DNA from: Botrytis cinerea B05.10 | Lineage: Eukaryota; Ascomycota; Leotiomycetes; Helotiales; Sclerotiniaceae | Assembly: GCF_000143535.2 (NCBI RefSeq) | Contig: NC_037318.1 | Span: 2,418,001-2,482,000 of the forward strand | Direction: 5' to 3' | Length of the DNA: 64,000 bases | Shown here: positions 46,121 through 59,377 of the stretch, in pieces | How the letters are laid out: each line of letters starts with the position of its first letter | Position numbering within the stretch: position 1 is the stretch's first letter | Notes under the pieces: model-generated | Databases searched by the model: none | The model's input: only the letters and a program-made list of their open reading frames with translations | Told to the model about the DNA's origin: nothing | Made by a program: the position numbers and the translations under genes

Positions 46121-48727
46121 GTTTCTTGGAATGGGTATGGGGGTTGAGATGGCTTTGTCTGGGAAACGGAATGATTTTGGAATAATTATTTTTGGAGTTG
46201 GCACCGAAAAAGATGTTGAGATTAAGTGGGGTTTCATAATCTACTGTACTCACCCCAGTCATCCAGTTTATTTCATCTGATGTCAGCGAAGTAGGCAACA
46301 CTACATTTACGATATGCTAAATAATGTAAGAACATACTTGATAGCTCAATTTCACAGTCACCGTTCTGACTCTTTCGTATCGGCATACACTGAAATTGAA
46401 ATCATCTGTCGAAGCAGTGTCGAGTTAAATCTAGAGAAAAAGTTACTCAAACAGCAAGTGAACAATCAGATAGATTTAGAGATGATATTAGAGATGGTGT
46501 TTTTGTTAGGTACAAATCCTCAACGACTAGTCCATGGTCTTTTCCATAATTTCACATCCCCCCCGTAACCCACAACTCAAATTGCAATGTGCTCTAACTT
46601 GCAAGGCGAGGTCATCAACTGCTTCTCCCATTCCCACGGCCAGATCCTCCATCCCCCTTTTTTCTTCAGCCTCTTTTCTACTTTTTTCCCCGACTTTATT
46701 GTCGCTTTTATAGTTATCTAGCTTATCAGCTTTTCTATTCATGTCAATCTTATTCATCTGCAAGGCAGTAATATTTCATGAATTAGATCACCCCTCCGTC
46801 CGTTGATATTTCTCTTCGTGTCGCCAAATGAGTTCTATGTGCTAGGCATAATTATTGCACTTAGATATTTGACAACACCTTAGAGTAGTTGATCTTAAAT
46901 TACGAGGGTGATATTCCCATACTTTAATGTAGATACTTAGGTAGAATGATTTTTATGTATGTGGGCGTCGAAGGCGATGATTTGAAGTCCTAGATTCATA
47001 AGAATGTTCTTGATACAAGTAGGATTTGGAAATAATAAGTAACTTCAGTCTTCTAATTCTAGTTACCCATCAATAGGTCTCTGTGGTAAGAGCAACTGGC
47101 ACTGGCTGCTTGATAGGACAATATCCCAGAAAATTCGACAGAATACAAACAAGCAGACAGAATAAGGAAGAAGCCTCCAATATGTATCTGTGGATGTTTT
47201 CGCATTTCCTCAACCCACTACATCTTGGACCACAGTCGGGATATTTTTGCCACCACTGCATTTTCAAGGCGTGTAGACAGCGGCCATTTGGTAGCATAAA
47301 GAAAAAAATCTCACTCAAATCAAAAATCAATCTACGAAAAATGTTACAAGTATGTAGGCTTAAAGGTGAATGCTAACAAGAGACTAATATCGAAGTAGCT
47401 TGGCTGTATAACTTCATTTCTAGAAATCATTCCCCAATAAGAACAGGTCCTCATGGAATGCCATATTAAAAAGGTAGACTGACTTCATTGAAAGAGAAGA
47501 CTTTCACAGTAAAATGAGGACTTCGTTCATATTATTTTGGTGAGAGAAGATGAAACTACAAGAACATCTTTGTTGTGTTTCGAATGGAGTATGCCAGCTC
47601 ACGAACACTAACAATCGAGCGCGCATAGACACACACTTACCAAACCCTGAATGGGATGAATGCCAAGTTGATACTAACAGGCTAAAAGCTCGGGATGGAA
47701 GCACTGGAAGGTATAATCACCAAAAGCCTGGTTGCCGGCATGTACCCGGTGATGGAAATGGTTTCGCTACAAAAAATACCGCCGAGCACGCCGAGGATAG
47801 GAGAGAGCTTTTTATACAGGTCATGATTTCCACACTGATGCAGATCAAATACGTGGATATCAATACACTTGCTGATATTCTTGAGCAAAAATGTCATATA
47901 CGAGGTGGACGGAAATTGATAGCAATTTCTCAAATGATCAAGTAAACCTTGCTGGTCTTACTAAATATCCGATGCCGAGAGTAGAATTTCTTATGACTGA
48001 TCTGAAATTTTGAAGTCTCTCCAACTGGACTGAAAGATGGGCACATCAAACTCTTCAAAATCGAAACACTTTCCGAAACGACTTCGTTTTTCGAAATTGG
48101 ATAATAATATAGAAATTTTTGTAAGATTTGATGAAACTATCAACAACTGCATACGACCAATGTTTCAATATTCTCAACCAAATAAGAACGGCAAATTTTA
48201 ATAATCTGAAGATTGTATGTATTCGATTTTCCGTCCACCAGTCCCCGCTAAAGAGAGTAAATTCTACCAGAAATTTCAAGTGTGGGGTTGTGGGGTTGAG
48301 GGGTACGGGGATGAGATCGACATTTCCTTCACCGTATACTGTCAAGTTCGAAGCTTTACCCCATCTTCGACCTTGAAATTTTTGAAGATGCTACAATTTC
48401 GATCAGCCGTTCTTGCTATCCGTTGTCCGAAGCTTGATCTTAATGGTTGGTAGAGTTCTCGGTCACATTGTGCAGGCGTACCCGTTCGGTTCTGTCCAAT
48501 CACTTGAGATTTTGAGCACATTAGCTCTTAGAACTCATGGTTCTTGGGACTCATGGTGGACGGAATGGATATGTTGGTATGAAGAGTGGACTTAATAGAT
48601 GCCCTCGTGAGTGAGAAAAATCAAATGGCATCAAAATTGCTGTACTGGTTCCCGGATTCCAGGTACATAAAAGCTAGAAAATCCCACGTCAATCTCCAGA
48701 ACTACACTTGTACACCAGTTGCAAACA
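46121..48727. promoter_or_regulatory. Divergent region between NmrA-like gene and beta-glucosidase
   Basis: About 2.6 kb without a gene I can support. A 131-codon ATG frame at 47550-47945 has no recognisable features. The last 500 bp should be the beta-glucosidase promoter and include a tandem pair of GTGGGG elements and a TATA-like ACATAAAAG at 48665-48673. Confidence 0.45.
48282..48295 (+). promoter_or_regulatory. Tandem CreA-type sites (GTGGGG)
   Basis: GTGGGG at 48282-48287 and 48290-48295 both fit the SYGGRG consensus of the carbon catabolite repressor CreA. They lie about 430 bp upstream of a secreted beta-glucosidase, a gene class often repressed by glucose. Site use is inferred. Confidence 0.35.
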
Positions 48728-51415
48728 ATGGAGTCCCTTAATCCAAAGAGTTTGCTTCGTGCAGCCTTGCTTTCTACTGCATTATGTGGGCCAAGTATCA
48801 CAAACGCGCAGGATGTTATTACCGATGATACATATTTCTATGGACAATCTCCACCTGTGTATCCATCTCGTGAGTTACCATATTCGCATCTTGATTGATT
48901 CCCTATATATCTTTGGACAAATGACTTATAAATACCACAGCCGAAATGCCAGGAAACGGATCATGGGCATCTGCCTACTCCAAGGCTGTTGCTCTGGTTT
49001 CCCAAATGACCATGGCGGAAAGAGCCAACCTCACAGTTGGGCAATCAGAAGGCTTAAACGGCTGTAATGGCCTAACAGGTTCTGTACCGCGACTTAATTT
49101 CAAAGGTATCTGCATGAATGATGCCGGAAACGGTCTTCGTGATACGGAATTAGTAAATTCCTGGCCTAGCGGTGTCCACATGGGCGCAAGCTGGAACAAA
49201 AATTTAACTTACCACAGAGGGTACAAAATGGCAAGGGAATTCAAGGCAAAGGGCATCAATGTTGCTCTCGGTCCTGTTGTTGGCCCTTTTGGAAGAGTTC
49301 CAATTGGTGGAAGGAATTGGGAGGGGATGGGCACTGATCGTAAGTTTTCTTTCCATCACTAGATTCCCTGAGTCATCCGCTTTTTGGTAATGTCTCGAGC
49401 CAACCTGAATTTCGCTAATAACAAACAGCATATCTTTCAGGAAAGCTCGCCGCTCAAACTGTTTCCGGAATACAAGATGCTGGCATAATAGCATCAGTGA
49501 AGCATTTCATTGGAAATGAACAAGAATATAAACGAAATCCATCGGGCAACGTTTCTGCCGTCTCCTCCAACATCGATGATAAAACAATGCACGAATTATA
49601 TCTTTGGCCATTTGCCGATACTGTTCATGCAGGAGCTGCCTGCGTCATGTGTTCATACAATCGACTCAACAATTCATATGCCTGCCAAAACAGCAAAGCT
49701 CAAAACGGACTTTTAAAAACCGAATTGGGATTTGAAGGATTCGTTGTAAGTGACTGGGGAGCATTGCACGCTGGTTATGCAGCAGCAGAGGCAGGATTGG
49801 ATATTGTCATGCCAAGCTCAGACCTCTGGGGAGTGAGTGGTGAAAATTTAACAGCATCCGTTGCAAATGGGTCTCTTGCGGAGTCAAGATTGACCGATAT
49901 GGCTACTAGAATTGTGGCCAGTTGGTATCAAATGGGTCAAGATGAAGATTTCCCAGAACTCGGTTTGGCATCTTCATATTTGACACCACATGCTAAAGTC
50001 AATGCCCGAGATCCCTCGTCAAAGCCAATTCTTTTGAGTGGCGCAATGGAGGGTCATGTTTTGGTTAAAAATATTAACAATGCTCTTCCTCTTAAGAAGC
50101 CCGAATTGCTTTCTATCTTTGGGTACGATGCACCGGTGCCAAGTCAGAGTAACATTGGAAACAGCCGATATTCGTATGGGATGGAAGCTATTTTGGATCT
50201 CAATATAACTGACACTCCCATCGATATCTCATTGCAAATCGCAAGCAACGGTACTCTTATTGCTGGAGGTAAGATGAGTTCGATACACCCAACAAGACAG
50301 CACATGTTAACAACCTGTATAGGTGGAAGCGGCTCAAACGCCCCGCCATATATCTCTGCCCCTTTTGATGCGCTACAGGAACAAGCTTATAATGATGACA
50401 CAAGTATTTTCTGGGACTGTAAGTTTATGTCGTTTTATGTTTTTAAGTCTTACTCATAGATCATAGTTGTTTCCGTTGACCCCGACGTTGATGCCGGCTC
50501 GGATGCTTGCCTTGTGTTCCTCAACGCATATTCTATCGAGAATAGTGATAGACCTGGTCTTTATGGTTAGTTCAGCATTCCCTGCCGCACTTGAGAAGTC
50601 TAATACTAACACATGCAGATGACTTCTCTGATACCTTGGTAAATAATGTTGCATCAAAATGCAATAACACAATTGTGACCATTCATAATGTTGGGATACG
50701 CCTGGTTGATCAATGGATCGAGCATCCAAACGTCACGGCCGTGATTTTTGGTCATCTGCCCGGTCAAGATAGTGGTCGAGCACTTGTTAAATTGTTGTAC
50801 GGTGTTGAATCGTTCTCCGGTAAATTGCCATATACGATCGCAAAGAACGAGTCAGATTACAATGTGTATAACCACTCGGCACCTGAGGGTATTTATACAC
50901 AATTCCCACAGAGCGATTTTTCAGAGGGTGTTTATCTCGATTATCGCGATTTTGATGCTCAAAATATAACTCCAAGATTTGAATTTGGATTCGGATTAAC
51001 ATACACTACTTTTGAGTATTCCGACCTTTCGAGCTCAGTTGTTTCGAATGCGAGCACAGCTTACTTCCCGCCAATTACCACCATCATTCAGGGTGGAGCC
51101 CAGTCTCTCTGGGACGTTGTCGCAAAGGTTCAAGCAACTGTGTCAAACAACGGAACAATGACTGCCATGGAGGTTGCACAGTTGTATGTCGGTATTCCGA
51201 ATGGACCAGTCAGACAGTTGAGAGGTTTCGAGAAGGTCAACATACCAGTTGGAGAAAGCGCGGTTGTGGAATTTGAGTTGACGAGAAGGGATTTGAGTGA
51301 GTGGAGCGTGGAGGAACAAAGTTGGGTATTACAACAGGGAAGTTATGGGATCTGGGTTGGATCGAGTAGTAGGGATTTGCCATTGAGTGGAAATTTGATC
51401 ATTGGAGGATCGTGA
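48728..51415 (+). CDS. Secreted GH3 beta-glucosidase
   Basis: Hydrolyses terminal beta-linked glucose from cello-oligosaccharides or glycosides outside the cell. Six exons: 48728-48869, 48941-49339, 49429-50268, 50323-50418, 50467-50565 and 50619-51415, all with GT...AG introns, joining to 790 aa. A signal peptide covers about residues 1-28 (ends GPSITNAQ). The GH3 N-terminal barrel holds [48 protein letters not shown] and the nucleophile motif GFVVSDWGA with Asp289. The GH3 C-terminal domain carries [16 protein letters not shown] and [18 protein letters not shown], and a fibronectin-III-like domain ends the protein ([25 protein letters not shown]). Many N-glycosylation sites are visible. The acceptor of intron 4 was chosen at 50466 rather than at the upstream TAG, because only it keeps the frame. 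Confidence 0.95.
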
Positions 51416-52970
51416 GATTGAGAGGGATAGTAGATGAATCGCCAACGGGAATGAATAGTAATGATAATGATACAACCATCAAACCCAGAGTTTCAATTCT
51501 TCACGACAACTAGAGCCTGCTTGCTTGTGTTGTGCGCTCTCTAAGGTTATCGTGTGAGATTGTAGGAATGCCTTGCACACTCTGTTGTATCACGACGCTC
51601 CTCACCAAAGTCCCCCGGTGCCATGTATCCCTTTTGGGTATGAATGAATGCAGAGCTTCCTTCACGGAGGAATATCAACATTCGTTCCTCCATAAGCTTC
51701 GCATCGATACAGGACATCCCGTGATCTACTCGGAGACTTCAGAAATCGCACCACGACAAATCTCTTCGTAATCTTATGCCAGCTCAACCGTTGCTGGTGT
51801 ATGGTTTCTCCTCCATATGAAGTGATTCTGCGGCAAACTGTCAAAGTACGTGTTCTGCAAGCTCCACGTGTTCTTGACGTGTCATTAGCCTCAACACTAG
51901 ATTGGGGTTGAGGTTGGTGTTGGTGTGTCAGATCTGGTCCGCAAGCTTGCCAATTTATCCTTGAGCTCTCTCCACTTGCAGCGTTCAGGCTCTCTTGAAG
52001 AACATTTGCAGAGCCCTATTAATAACATCGCGGCCACTTTCCAAATGACGACAAGCTCAGCCACCATCCAATCAATCCGGCAATCCGGGGATGTTAGCGT
52101 TCGCTCGAGGTCGATAGGATGAGGCGTGTTTGTTTCATCGCTATGCAATTATACACAGTACACAGCACGCAGTACGAGATATACCGTGATCTTGAGGGGA
52201 AGGCTGTGTTGCTTGGCGACGGCGATGATTTGTGAAGCGACTGTTGAGGGTTACGACGAGGTGACGAACTCAAACTGGATACTGATTGCCACATGATGGC
52301 TTTGAGGACAAGCTGGCGGGGAGGTAGTTAGGTAGCCAGGTTCTTGTTCTTTGTCCCAGTATATGGATCGTACCTCAGGATGTATTTAAGCCGTTTCAGA
52401 CATAGTAGCTATCATTGTCGACGACAAAATCCATCCACGGTACAAGTAGTTCAAAGTAAATCTTCCATTCGGAAACATTCACAGGACCATTCTCCGTCTC
52501 CTCCTTCTTCCCCTTCGCCTTCCTCTTCTCATTCTTACCTGCCAATTGAAGAGATACACTGAAATTTTTGACCGGATTGGGATTTGATAAAAACTACGCC
52601 GCACCGCTGCATTTTCCAAATTGCTATCAATTGCCATCAATTGCTATCATATCAGCCTTCTACCGCCTTGCCAAAAATAACCGCCCATCAAATAAAAATC
52701 TACTTTCCTTCCTTGAAAATTTAATATACAGGAAAACATCTCGAAGAATATCCAAGAGAACGAAACAAACTGTGTATCGAAAATATCAGTTGAAACTTCA
52801 TGCAGAACATCGACGGTCCACAGCCTATGGTGATATAATCTAAGCAACGGCTTTCGTTATCGCAGTACATCGCATCTCGCTATCACATTCCCTACAAGAC
52901 ACCGGCATCGGTTTACAAGAAAGATAGAACGTATCGCAGATTATCAAAGTCAATTTTCGCAGTCACAGCC
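51416..52970. other. Intergenic region, adaptor gene promoter
   Basis: About 1.55 kb without a supported gene. The last 600 bp is pyrimidine-rich on the plus strand near 52490-52530, as expected for the leader of the next gene. Confidence 0.5.
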
Positions 52971-54601
52971 ATGAAAGCCATGAAGAATATGGGCATGAAT
53001 CGCATGCTGGGTTCACTGAAGCGATGTAGGTAGATCTCGGAGGAGTTCCACTACTTATGCGCCATAAAGTAAGGGCGTTGATTTGAATTTGACTGACCAT
53101 GGATATTCTCTCTTTTAGCCAAAGACTCCAATGAAGAAACTGGAGACCCTCAGCACGATACACCCGAAGCAAATGCAGCCAGAAATATTGTATGTTACTC
53201 TCGAAAATGACCGAAAGTTATAGTATTGATCGTAATACAGCGCTCGTTCTGCGAATCTGGGGGTCCAAATGGTTCGGTATGTACATTCACTCGACTGCGA
53301 ATCTCCTTTCACCAAGTGGCATATCTAACATTTTACAGGGTGAAGAAGTTGGTTATCTGCCTGCGATAGTTGAAGCCGCAGAATCCTCTCCGGGAGCTGC
53401 GAAAGAATGCGCCTACCATATTCGAAAGTTCCTCTCCAAGGACAACCACAGCAAAGCCTACGTACAATATAATGCAATTATGTTGATTCGGATCCTGACC
53501 GATAACCCTGGAATGACCTTTACGAGGAATATCGATGCGAAATTTGTACAAACGGTCAAGGAGCTTCTGAGAACTGGAAGAGATCCAAGTGTTAAGCAGA
53601 TATTGATGGAAACTTTGATCACATTCACGAGAGACAAGGCAAACGATGAAACATTGGCTCCTCTTATTGAGATGTGGAAGAAAGAGCAAGAGAAAATGAT
53701 GAAAGTAGCAGCAAGTTCCCCCAAGCATTATGGTCGACGAATTTACTCTTCTAATACATCGCAGGGTCCGGCAGGTCCGGCAGGTCCGCGAACCCTCATC
53801 GCTCCACCCTTTGATCCTAATTCGCAAAATTACTTCGGGCGAAATCACCATACTCATCGCCTTCCCCCTCCACACGAACTCTCGTCCCGTATCGAAGAGG
53901 CACGCACTTCCGCAAAACTCCTCTCCCAAGTCGTACAATCTACACCTCCTTCCGAACTTCTTGCTAATGAACTTATCCGCGAATTTGCTGATCGTTGTCA
54001 ATCTGCAAGCAGAAGTGTACAAGCGTACATGGTTTCAGAAAATCCAGCACCGGACAATGATACCATGGAAACCTTAATTGAGACCAATGAACAATTAAGT
54101 AAAGCTATGAATCAACATCAAAGAGCAGTGCTACATGCGCGGAAACTCATGGGGCTTGGGAATGGAGATAGTACTCCTCCGGCAGGAACAAGCTCGGGAT
54201 TTACACCACCACCTGGTCCGCCACCCAACCAAGTTTCAAAACCTGTCCCAAGTAATGGTAAGAGATCAGTGCCACCGATTCCTCCACCAGGAGATATCGC
54301 GCCTATGGATGACGAGGACGATGAACGAAATCCTTTCAGTGACCCAGAGCCAAACTCATCAAGGAGACCACCATTCCCATCTGATGCGCCACCGAAAACG
54401 ACTGCTCAGTTCAATGATACTCTTGGTGTCGAACCATATCACCCTGGATTCAAAGAAACCAAGAGCTATGTCGGAAGGCAAGATAGTAGTATAGGCAATG
54501 TCACAATGCATGCTGCAGTTAATGAGCAGTTATCAGATGATGAGGACGACGAGCCAAGATACTCAGTAGCTCAGGGTAAGCAACCTGTCTATCGATACTA
54601 G
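52971..54601 (+). CDS. VHS-GAT domain endocytic/trafficking adaptor (Lsb5/GGA type)
   Basis: Four exons, 52971-53025, 53119-53189, 53241-53276 and 53339-54601, joining to 474 aa; exons 2 and 3 are 71 and 36 bp, so the 5' half is missed by simple ORF reading. The N-terminus is Met-rich and basic (MKAMKNMGMNRMLGSLKR). A VHS-like helical domain follows (RSFCESGGPNGSGEE, LPAIVEAAESSP, IRKFLSKDN, NAIMLIRILTDNPG), then a GAT-type three-helix region (about 245-330; LSSRIEEARTSAKLLSQVVQ, QLSKAMNQHQRAVLHARKLM). The tail is proline-rich with an NPF motif at residues 385-387, the EH-domain ligand also found in yeast Lsb5. A collagen-like GPAGPAGP repeat is encoded by a 9 bp tandem repeat near 53763. Likely role: linking ubiquitinated cargo and actin at endosomes or plasma membrane. 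Confidence 0.88.
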
Positions 54602-55896
54602 ATGATTTTGAAGGATATATAACGCACGGGTAAAGAGATTTCAGATCTTGGGGTGGATATTGAAGAATTGATGCATTTACGATTTGATGGATGTATATTG
54701 GAGCGATCTTTTCGGGTTGAGAGCGAAGCGGCATTTTGATACCTTGGGGTTATAAGATTACTAAGCGGAGTTTTAATGGGTGGTAGTAGCTGTCAATTTA
54801 AGATCGAGATTATATTCTTTCGATCCGATTTTCCTTCACATCTTGAATCACAGGACTGGTCCAAGAGATTGGACGGATTGGATCAATGTATTAGATCAAT
54901 CGGGCTCTGATGCTATTCCCACTGTATGTTAGCCCATTCCCCACTGCGGAATCATCATTTGCAGGCTGATAGATTGGAATGCATCCAACGCTCAAGGTGG
55001 TATGTCAGAAGGTCTCCATCCGCCTCTGACGTTAATCCCCGCATGATTTTAGGCTAAGACGTTCGAAGTGTATTGTAGATTGAAAGGGCTGGAAGGCACC
55101 GGAAACTTTGGGATCGTATCGTCAATGCTTCATCCCATCTATGAGAATTTCCGGTCCCGAATCCGAGATTATCACTATGCAGGTACATATTCAAGTACTT
55201 GTCATGGGAAAGTTATGACAAAATTCTCATATCTAACAAAGATTGGGCGAACTCATTATCAACCGCCTATCAATCTTATAAAAAACGCCTATCAACACAC
55301 CCCACTAATATACAGTTGATGTATGGATCTAGCTTGAGCCGAACTTTACCCCACCCGAGCTTCGAGCTTCCTTATTAGGTTAATCCCCTGACCTCTCCCC
55401 GCCATCTCGGAAATACCCTTGGCTCGGGGTCTAATATCAACGTGAGGATGGAAGCCAATGAGATAACAACTGAACAGTCAATTAGATCTTCAAGCAAGTA
55501 CCTCGTATGAGACTCATTCAAGGTTTTTTCCAATCATTAGATGGGGAACTTACGCGGCTCAGCCATGATTCCTATCGTTGTGTTGCGGTGTCAGATATAC
55601 CTGCAAGTTCCTGCATTATCAATAACTCTAGATAATGACAAACCGATTTCGGTGTTCATGAATTAGATTGATCTGTATAAGTATTCATTCAGCGTTGGCT
55701 GGAAATTAACACTTCAGTACTACCCCTCTTGTCAAGAACAGTGAAGACGATGCCAATCCTATTCATATAATACTAGAGAAACGCAGGAATAGCTTCCATC
55801 CAACTTCATTATTGTCGTATTCCTACCCTTATAGCCATCATTCTTGGCCCCATTGCCATCACCTTTTTGTACAAATTTTCGGCTTGAAGTTTCAAG
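54602..55896. other. Intergenic region
   Basis: About 1.3 kb between the adaptor gene and the gamma-glutamyltransferase; it must hold the latter's promoter. No other supported feature. Confidence 0.5.
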
Positions 55897-57756
55897 ATGT
55901 TGTTCCCTCGTCGTCTTCCTCACGTTCTCAGTGTCGCCTTAGCAGCCTTACCTTCCATAAAAGCTACATCGATACCACTAAACTCGACCTCAGTTAATGA
56001 TGGAAAGAATGGAGCCGTTGCTAGTGAAAGTTCTATTTGCACAGACATTGGTATTGATATTTTGAAAGTCGGAGGAAATGCTGCTGATGCTGTGAGTTCA
56101 ATCATACCAAAATTTGTGATCAACTTTTAGTCATGCTAACACCCCTATCAGATCGTGGCCGTACAACTCTGTGTCGGAGTAGTCGGAATGTATCATTCCG
56201 GTATTGGAGGTGGTGGTTTTGCAACTGTACGATCAGCCAATGGAAGTTACGAATTTATTGATTTCCGTGAAATGGCTCCCGCCGCCGCTTTCGAAACAAT
56301 GTATTCCCCTCCTCTCTCAAACTCCGATGCCTCTCTCTACGGTGGTTTGGCAAGTGGTGTACCAGGAGAACTCCGTGGTCTCGAGCACATCCACACAAAA
56401 TACGGAGTATTGCCATGGAAACAAGTAGTACTACCTGCAGTTAAGGTTGCTCGCTATGGTTTCAATGTTACAGCTGATTTAGCCCGCTACATGGCCTCTG
56501 CTACATCTTCTTACGATTTTTTGACGTATGACGAAACCTGGGCAATTGACTTTGCACCAAATGGGACCAGAGTCAAGTTGGGTGACCTATTCACAAGAAA
56601 AAGATATGCGAATACACTTGAATCCATTGCCGAATATGGCCCAGATGCATTCTACACAGGCGCCATTGCAAATTCTACAATTGTTGCACTTCAAAAATCC
56701 AATGGAACTATGGAACTTTCGGATTTGAAAAATTACACTATCGAATCTAGAATCCCTTCAAATATTAATTATCGGGGCTTCAAAATTCATAGCGGAACTG
56801 CTCCATCGAGCGGTGCTGTGGTTTGCAGTGTCTTGAACATTGTTGAGGGGTATGATATGTCAAGTCCAAGTCAGCTGAACTTCTCGACTCATTACTTAGA
56901 TGAGGCAATGCGATTTGCTTATGGTCAAAGAACGTTGTTGGGAGATCCAACTTTCCTACCAAACTTGACAAGTTATCAGCAGGAGATGCTATCGGAAGAT
57001 ACAGCTGTTGAAATTCGATCGCAAATCGAGAAATATCATACTTTGAATGTGTCCGCTTACAATCCTCAAAATTATGGCATTCTTTCCGATGATGGAACAT
57101 CAGCTTCCGTTGCTGCTGATAAGAGCGGCCTCACAATTGCCATGACATCTACCATTAACACATTGTTTGGAAGTAGACTCATGGTTCCAGAAACAGGTGT
57201 CATTATGAACAATGAAATGAATGGTAAGATCCTTGATTCAAGTTCAGTTTTTGTATTTCCGCATCATATTAATGATTCTCTAGATTTCTCTATCCCAAAC
57301 ACAACCAACGCATTCGGTTATGCTCCCGCCCCAGCCAACTTCATTCAACCTTTCAAGCGACCCCTCTCTTCCATCTCCCCAACCATCGTTGAATACCCCA
57401 ACGGTACTGTCTACATTGCGCATGCCTCTGCAGGTGGCTCCCGTATCATCACAGAAGTAATCCAACATCTCTGGCATGTCCTCGACCAAAACATGACTTC
57501 GGCCGAAAGTCTCCGTCAACCAAGATTGCACGATCAATTATCTCCTAACAACGTTTACTTTGAGTATGGATCCGATACTTTCGGCATCGAAGGATATAGT
57601 AATGAGACCACTGCATTTTTTGAGGAAATCGGAGCAACGATTTCGTTTGTAGCAGTGGGAAGTACGACTGCGCAGGCATTGAGGAGATTAGGAAACGGAA
57701 CGTTTGAGGCGGCAGGTGAGCCAAGACAACTCAATAGTGCGGGTTATACGATTTAG
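55897..57756 (+). CDS. Secreted gamma-glutamyltransferase
   Basis: Cleaves the gamma-glutamyl bond of glutathione and related compounds, by autocleavage into two subunits. Three exons, 55897-56091, 56152-57223 and 57284-57756, joining to 579 aa. A signal peptide is visible (MLFPRRLPHVLSVALAALP). The large-subunit part has GGNAADAIVAVQLCVGVV, GIGGGGFATV and DFREMAPAAA. The cleavage/nucleophile Thr is Thr381 in DDGTSASV; the next positions are Ala-Ser where most homologues have His. STINTLFGSR, NNEMNDFSIP, and KRPLSSISPTIVE follow, with the oxyanion-type AGGSRI near the C-terminus. The last intron (60 bp) has no in-frame stop. Several N-glycosylation sites fit extracellular or vacuolar location. 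Likely in glutathione turnover or nitrogen and sulfur scavenging. Confidence 0.94.
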
Positions 57757-59377
57757 ATCTTGGAAGTGGCATTAATGATACGGTGTGTACGTGACATGAT
57801 AATGAAAAGTTTATTATTCCCCTACTACTGGGATACATATGTACTTTAGAATTCTGACAATACTGAGCATTTTAGTTTAAGACTTAATAAAGAGAAATCT
57901 AAAGCTTCTCACAAGCCTCATTTTCTTTTGCTATCACTCATTCAACTTTGAAGACATAATTGGTAAATTACATGCTATTTTCATTGTATTTTACCTCGCT
58001 TTCTGATCTCCTTCCAATGTCTAGATTTCGCATACTCAGTCTAGCACTCACAGAATTTATTATTTTACCTCATTAGCATAGCAGAAATCACTTCCACCCC
58101 CCGCAAATATAACGATGAAATAAATACACCCAAGGGGACTCGGTATCAGTAAGGCGACTTCATCATAAAGCGGATTGCTGAAGGGTGTCACAAGATTGAA
58201 AGTCAAGGAAACTATACCTGGAGAGTCGAATAAAACCATTAGCCGAAATGTTAAAGTGAAATGAAGGGGTTGTTTCCTTTGGGAGATAATGAGAACATTG
58301 GGTACGATATAAGCATAACAAGAAATGTTTATATAATTAGATATATCAGCAATTGACTCAGAGAGAGAGAGAGAGAGAGAGATGAGCATAATAAGATCGT
58401 AGTTGATATCATGATGGCATGAGAAATCATACGACCTGCGATGCAAAGTTGGTTTCTTTGTGTCGTAGGAATTTCGTTAAGAAACAAACCTGTGATGTGA
58501 AGTATTTTAAATAGAAAAGTACCAGGACACGTGGTTCGAATGCAAGTATCTTTGAAATTTTTGTTATGGTTCATGCAATTGGTACAAAAATATTTAAAGA
58601 TTGACTGAATCCATAATGTCCATGGCAACTATAAAACTATCAATTATTTCGAGATCGAGTTGGTGGGCCCACCGGTGGCCCCGAAAGCTGGGAGATGCAA
58701 AAGGTGGCATATAAGCTATGAAGATCATTCGAGCGATCAATAATACTGCATAACATAAAAAGGTATGAGCTGGGGACGGAAGATTTCAGATGTGCCAAAA
58801 ATGGGAAAGATCATCAACATTATAGTAGCCAAGCAGATAAATGACGAGCAATTCTTATTTGACTAAACAATAGATAATAGATGTGAGCTAGTACCACATA
58901 AGGATGTAACACAAACATTAGATAATAAAATTGAACCCATTAAGAAAGGATCCAAAGAAAGAAACTAGCGTAGACCAAGGAGAGGAAACTGGTATACCAA
59001 ACACGCGCCCATGAATCCTTGAACCATCCATAATAATCAACCGGGCGCTTTTCGTTTTGATATCTCATCGCAAATGGACCTTGAGATACGCGCCATTTTT
59101 CCATACTAACAATGCACCTCCAATAACCTCCAATAAGCAGCGGGCAGCTCCCCACAAATAGCCCCGGGACGCCATAACAAGAGAATTATTAATCATTCGT
59201 TGCTTCCAAAAATCGGGAATATATTAATGGAGCTGGCAGCCCCAACTCTAGATGATATCCAAGATAAATGTAGATGCCAACATGAGATGATAATTTAGTC
59301 GGTCATCCTATCTTTGCTGATGATCTGACGTTTTCATATTCTAGTCCATATCGAGCTACTCCCGTAATATCCTTTTG
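57757..59377. other. Convergent 3' region
   Basis: About 1.6 kb between two convergent genes, with a GA dinucleotide run at 58360-58382. No supported gene. Confidence 0.5.
58360..58382. repeat. (GA)n microsatellite
   Basis: About eleven perfect GA dinucleotides. Confidence 0.9.

Noticed and set aside
47550..47945. 131-codon ATG frame in the spacer before the beta-glucosidase
   Set aside because: No recognisable motif, no signal peptide and mixed composition; length is within chance for this DNA.
53333..54022. 229-codon minus-strand frame inside the VHS-GAT gene
   Set aside because: Antisense shadow; the plus-strand exons hold recognised domains.
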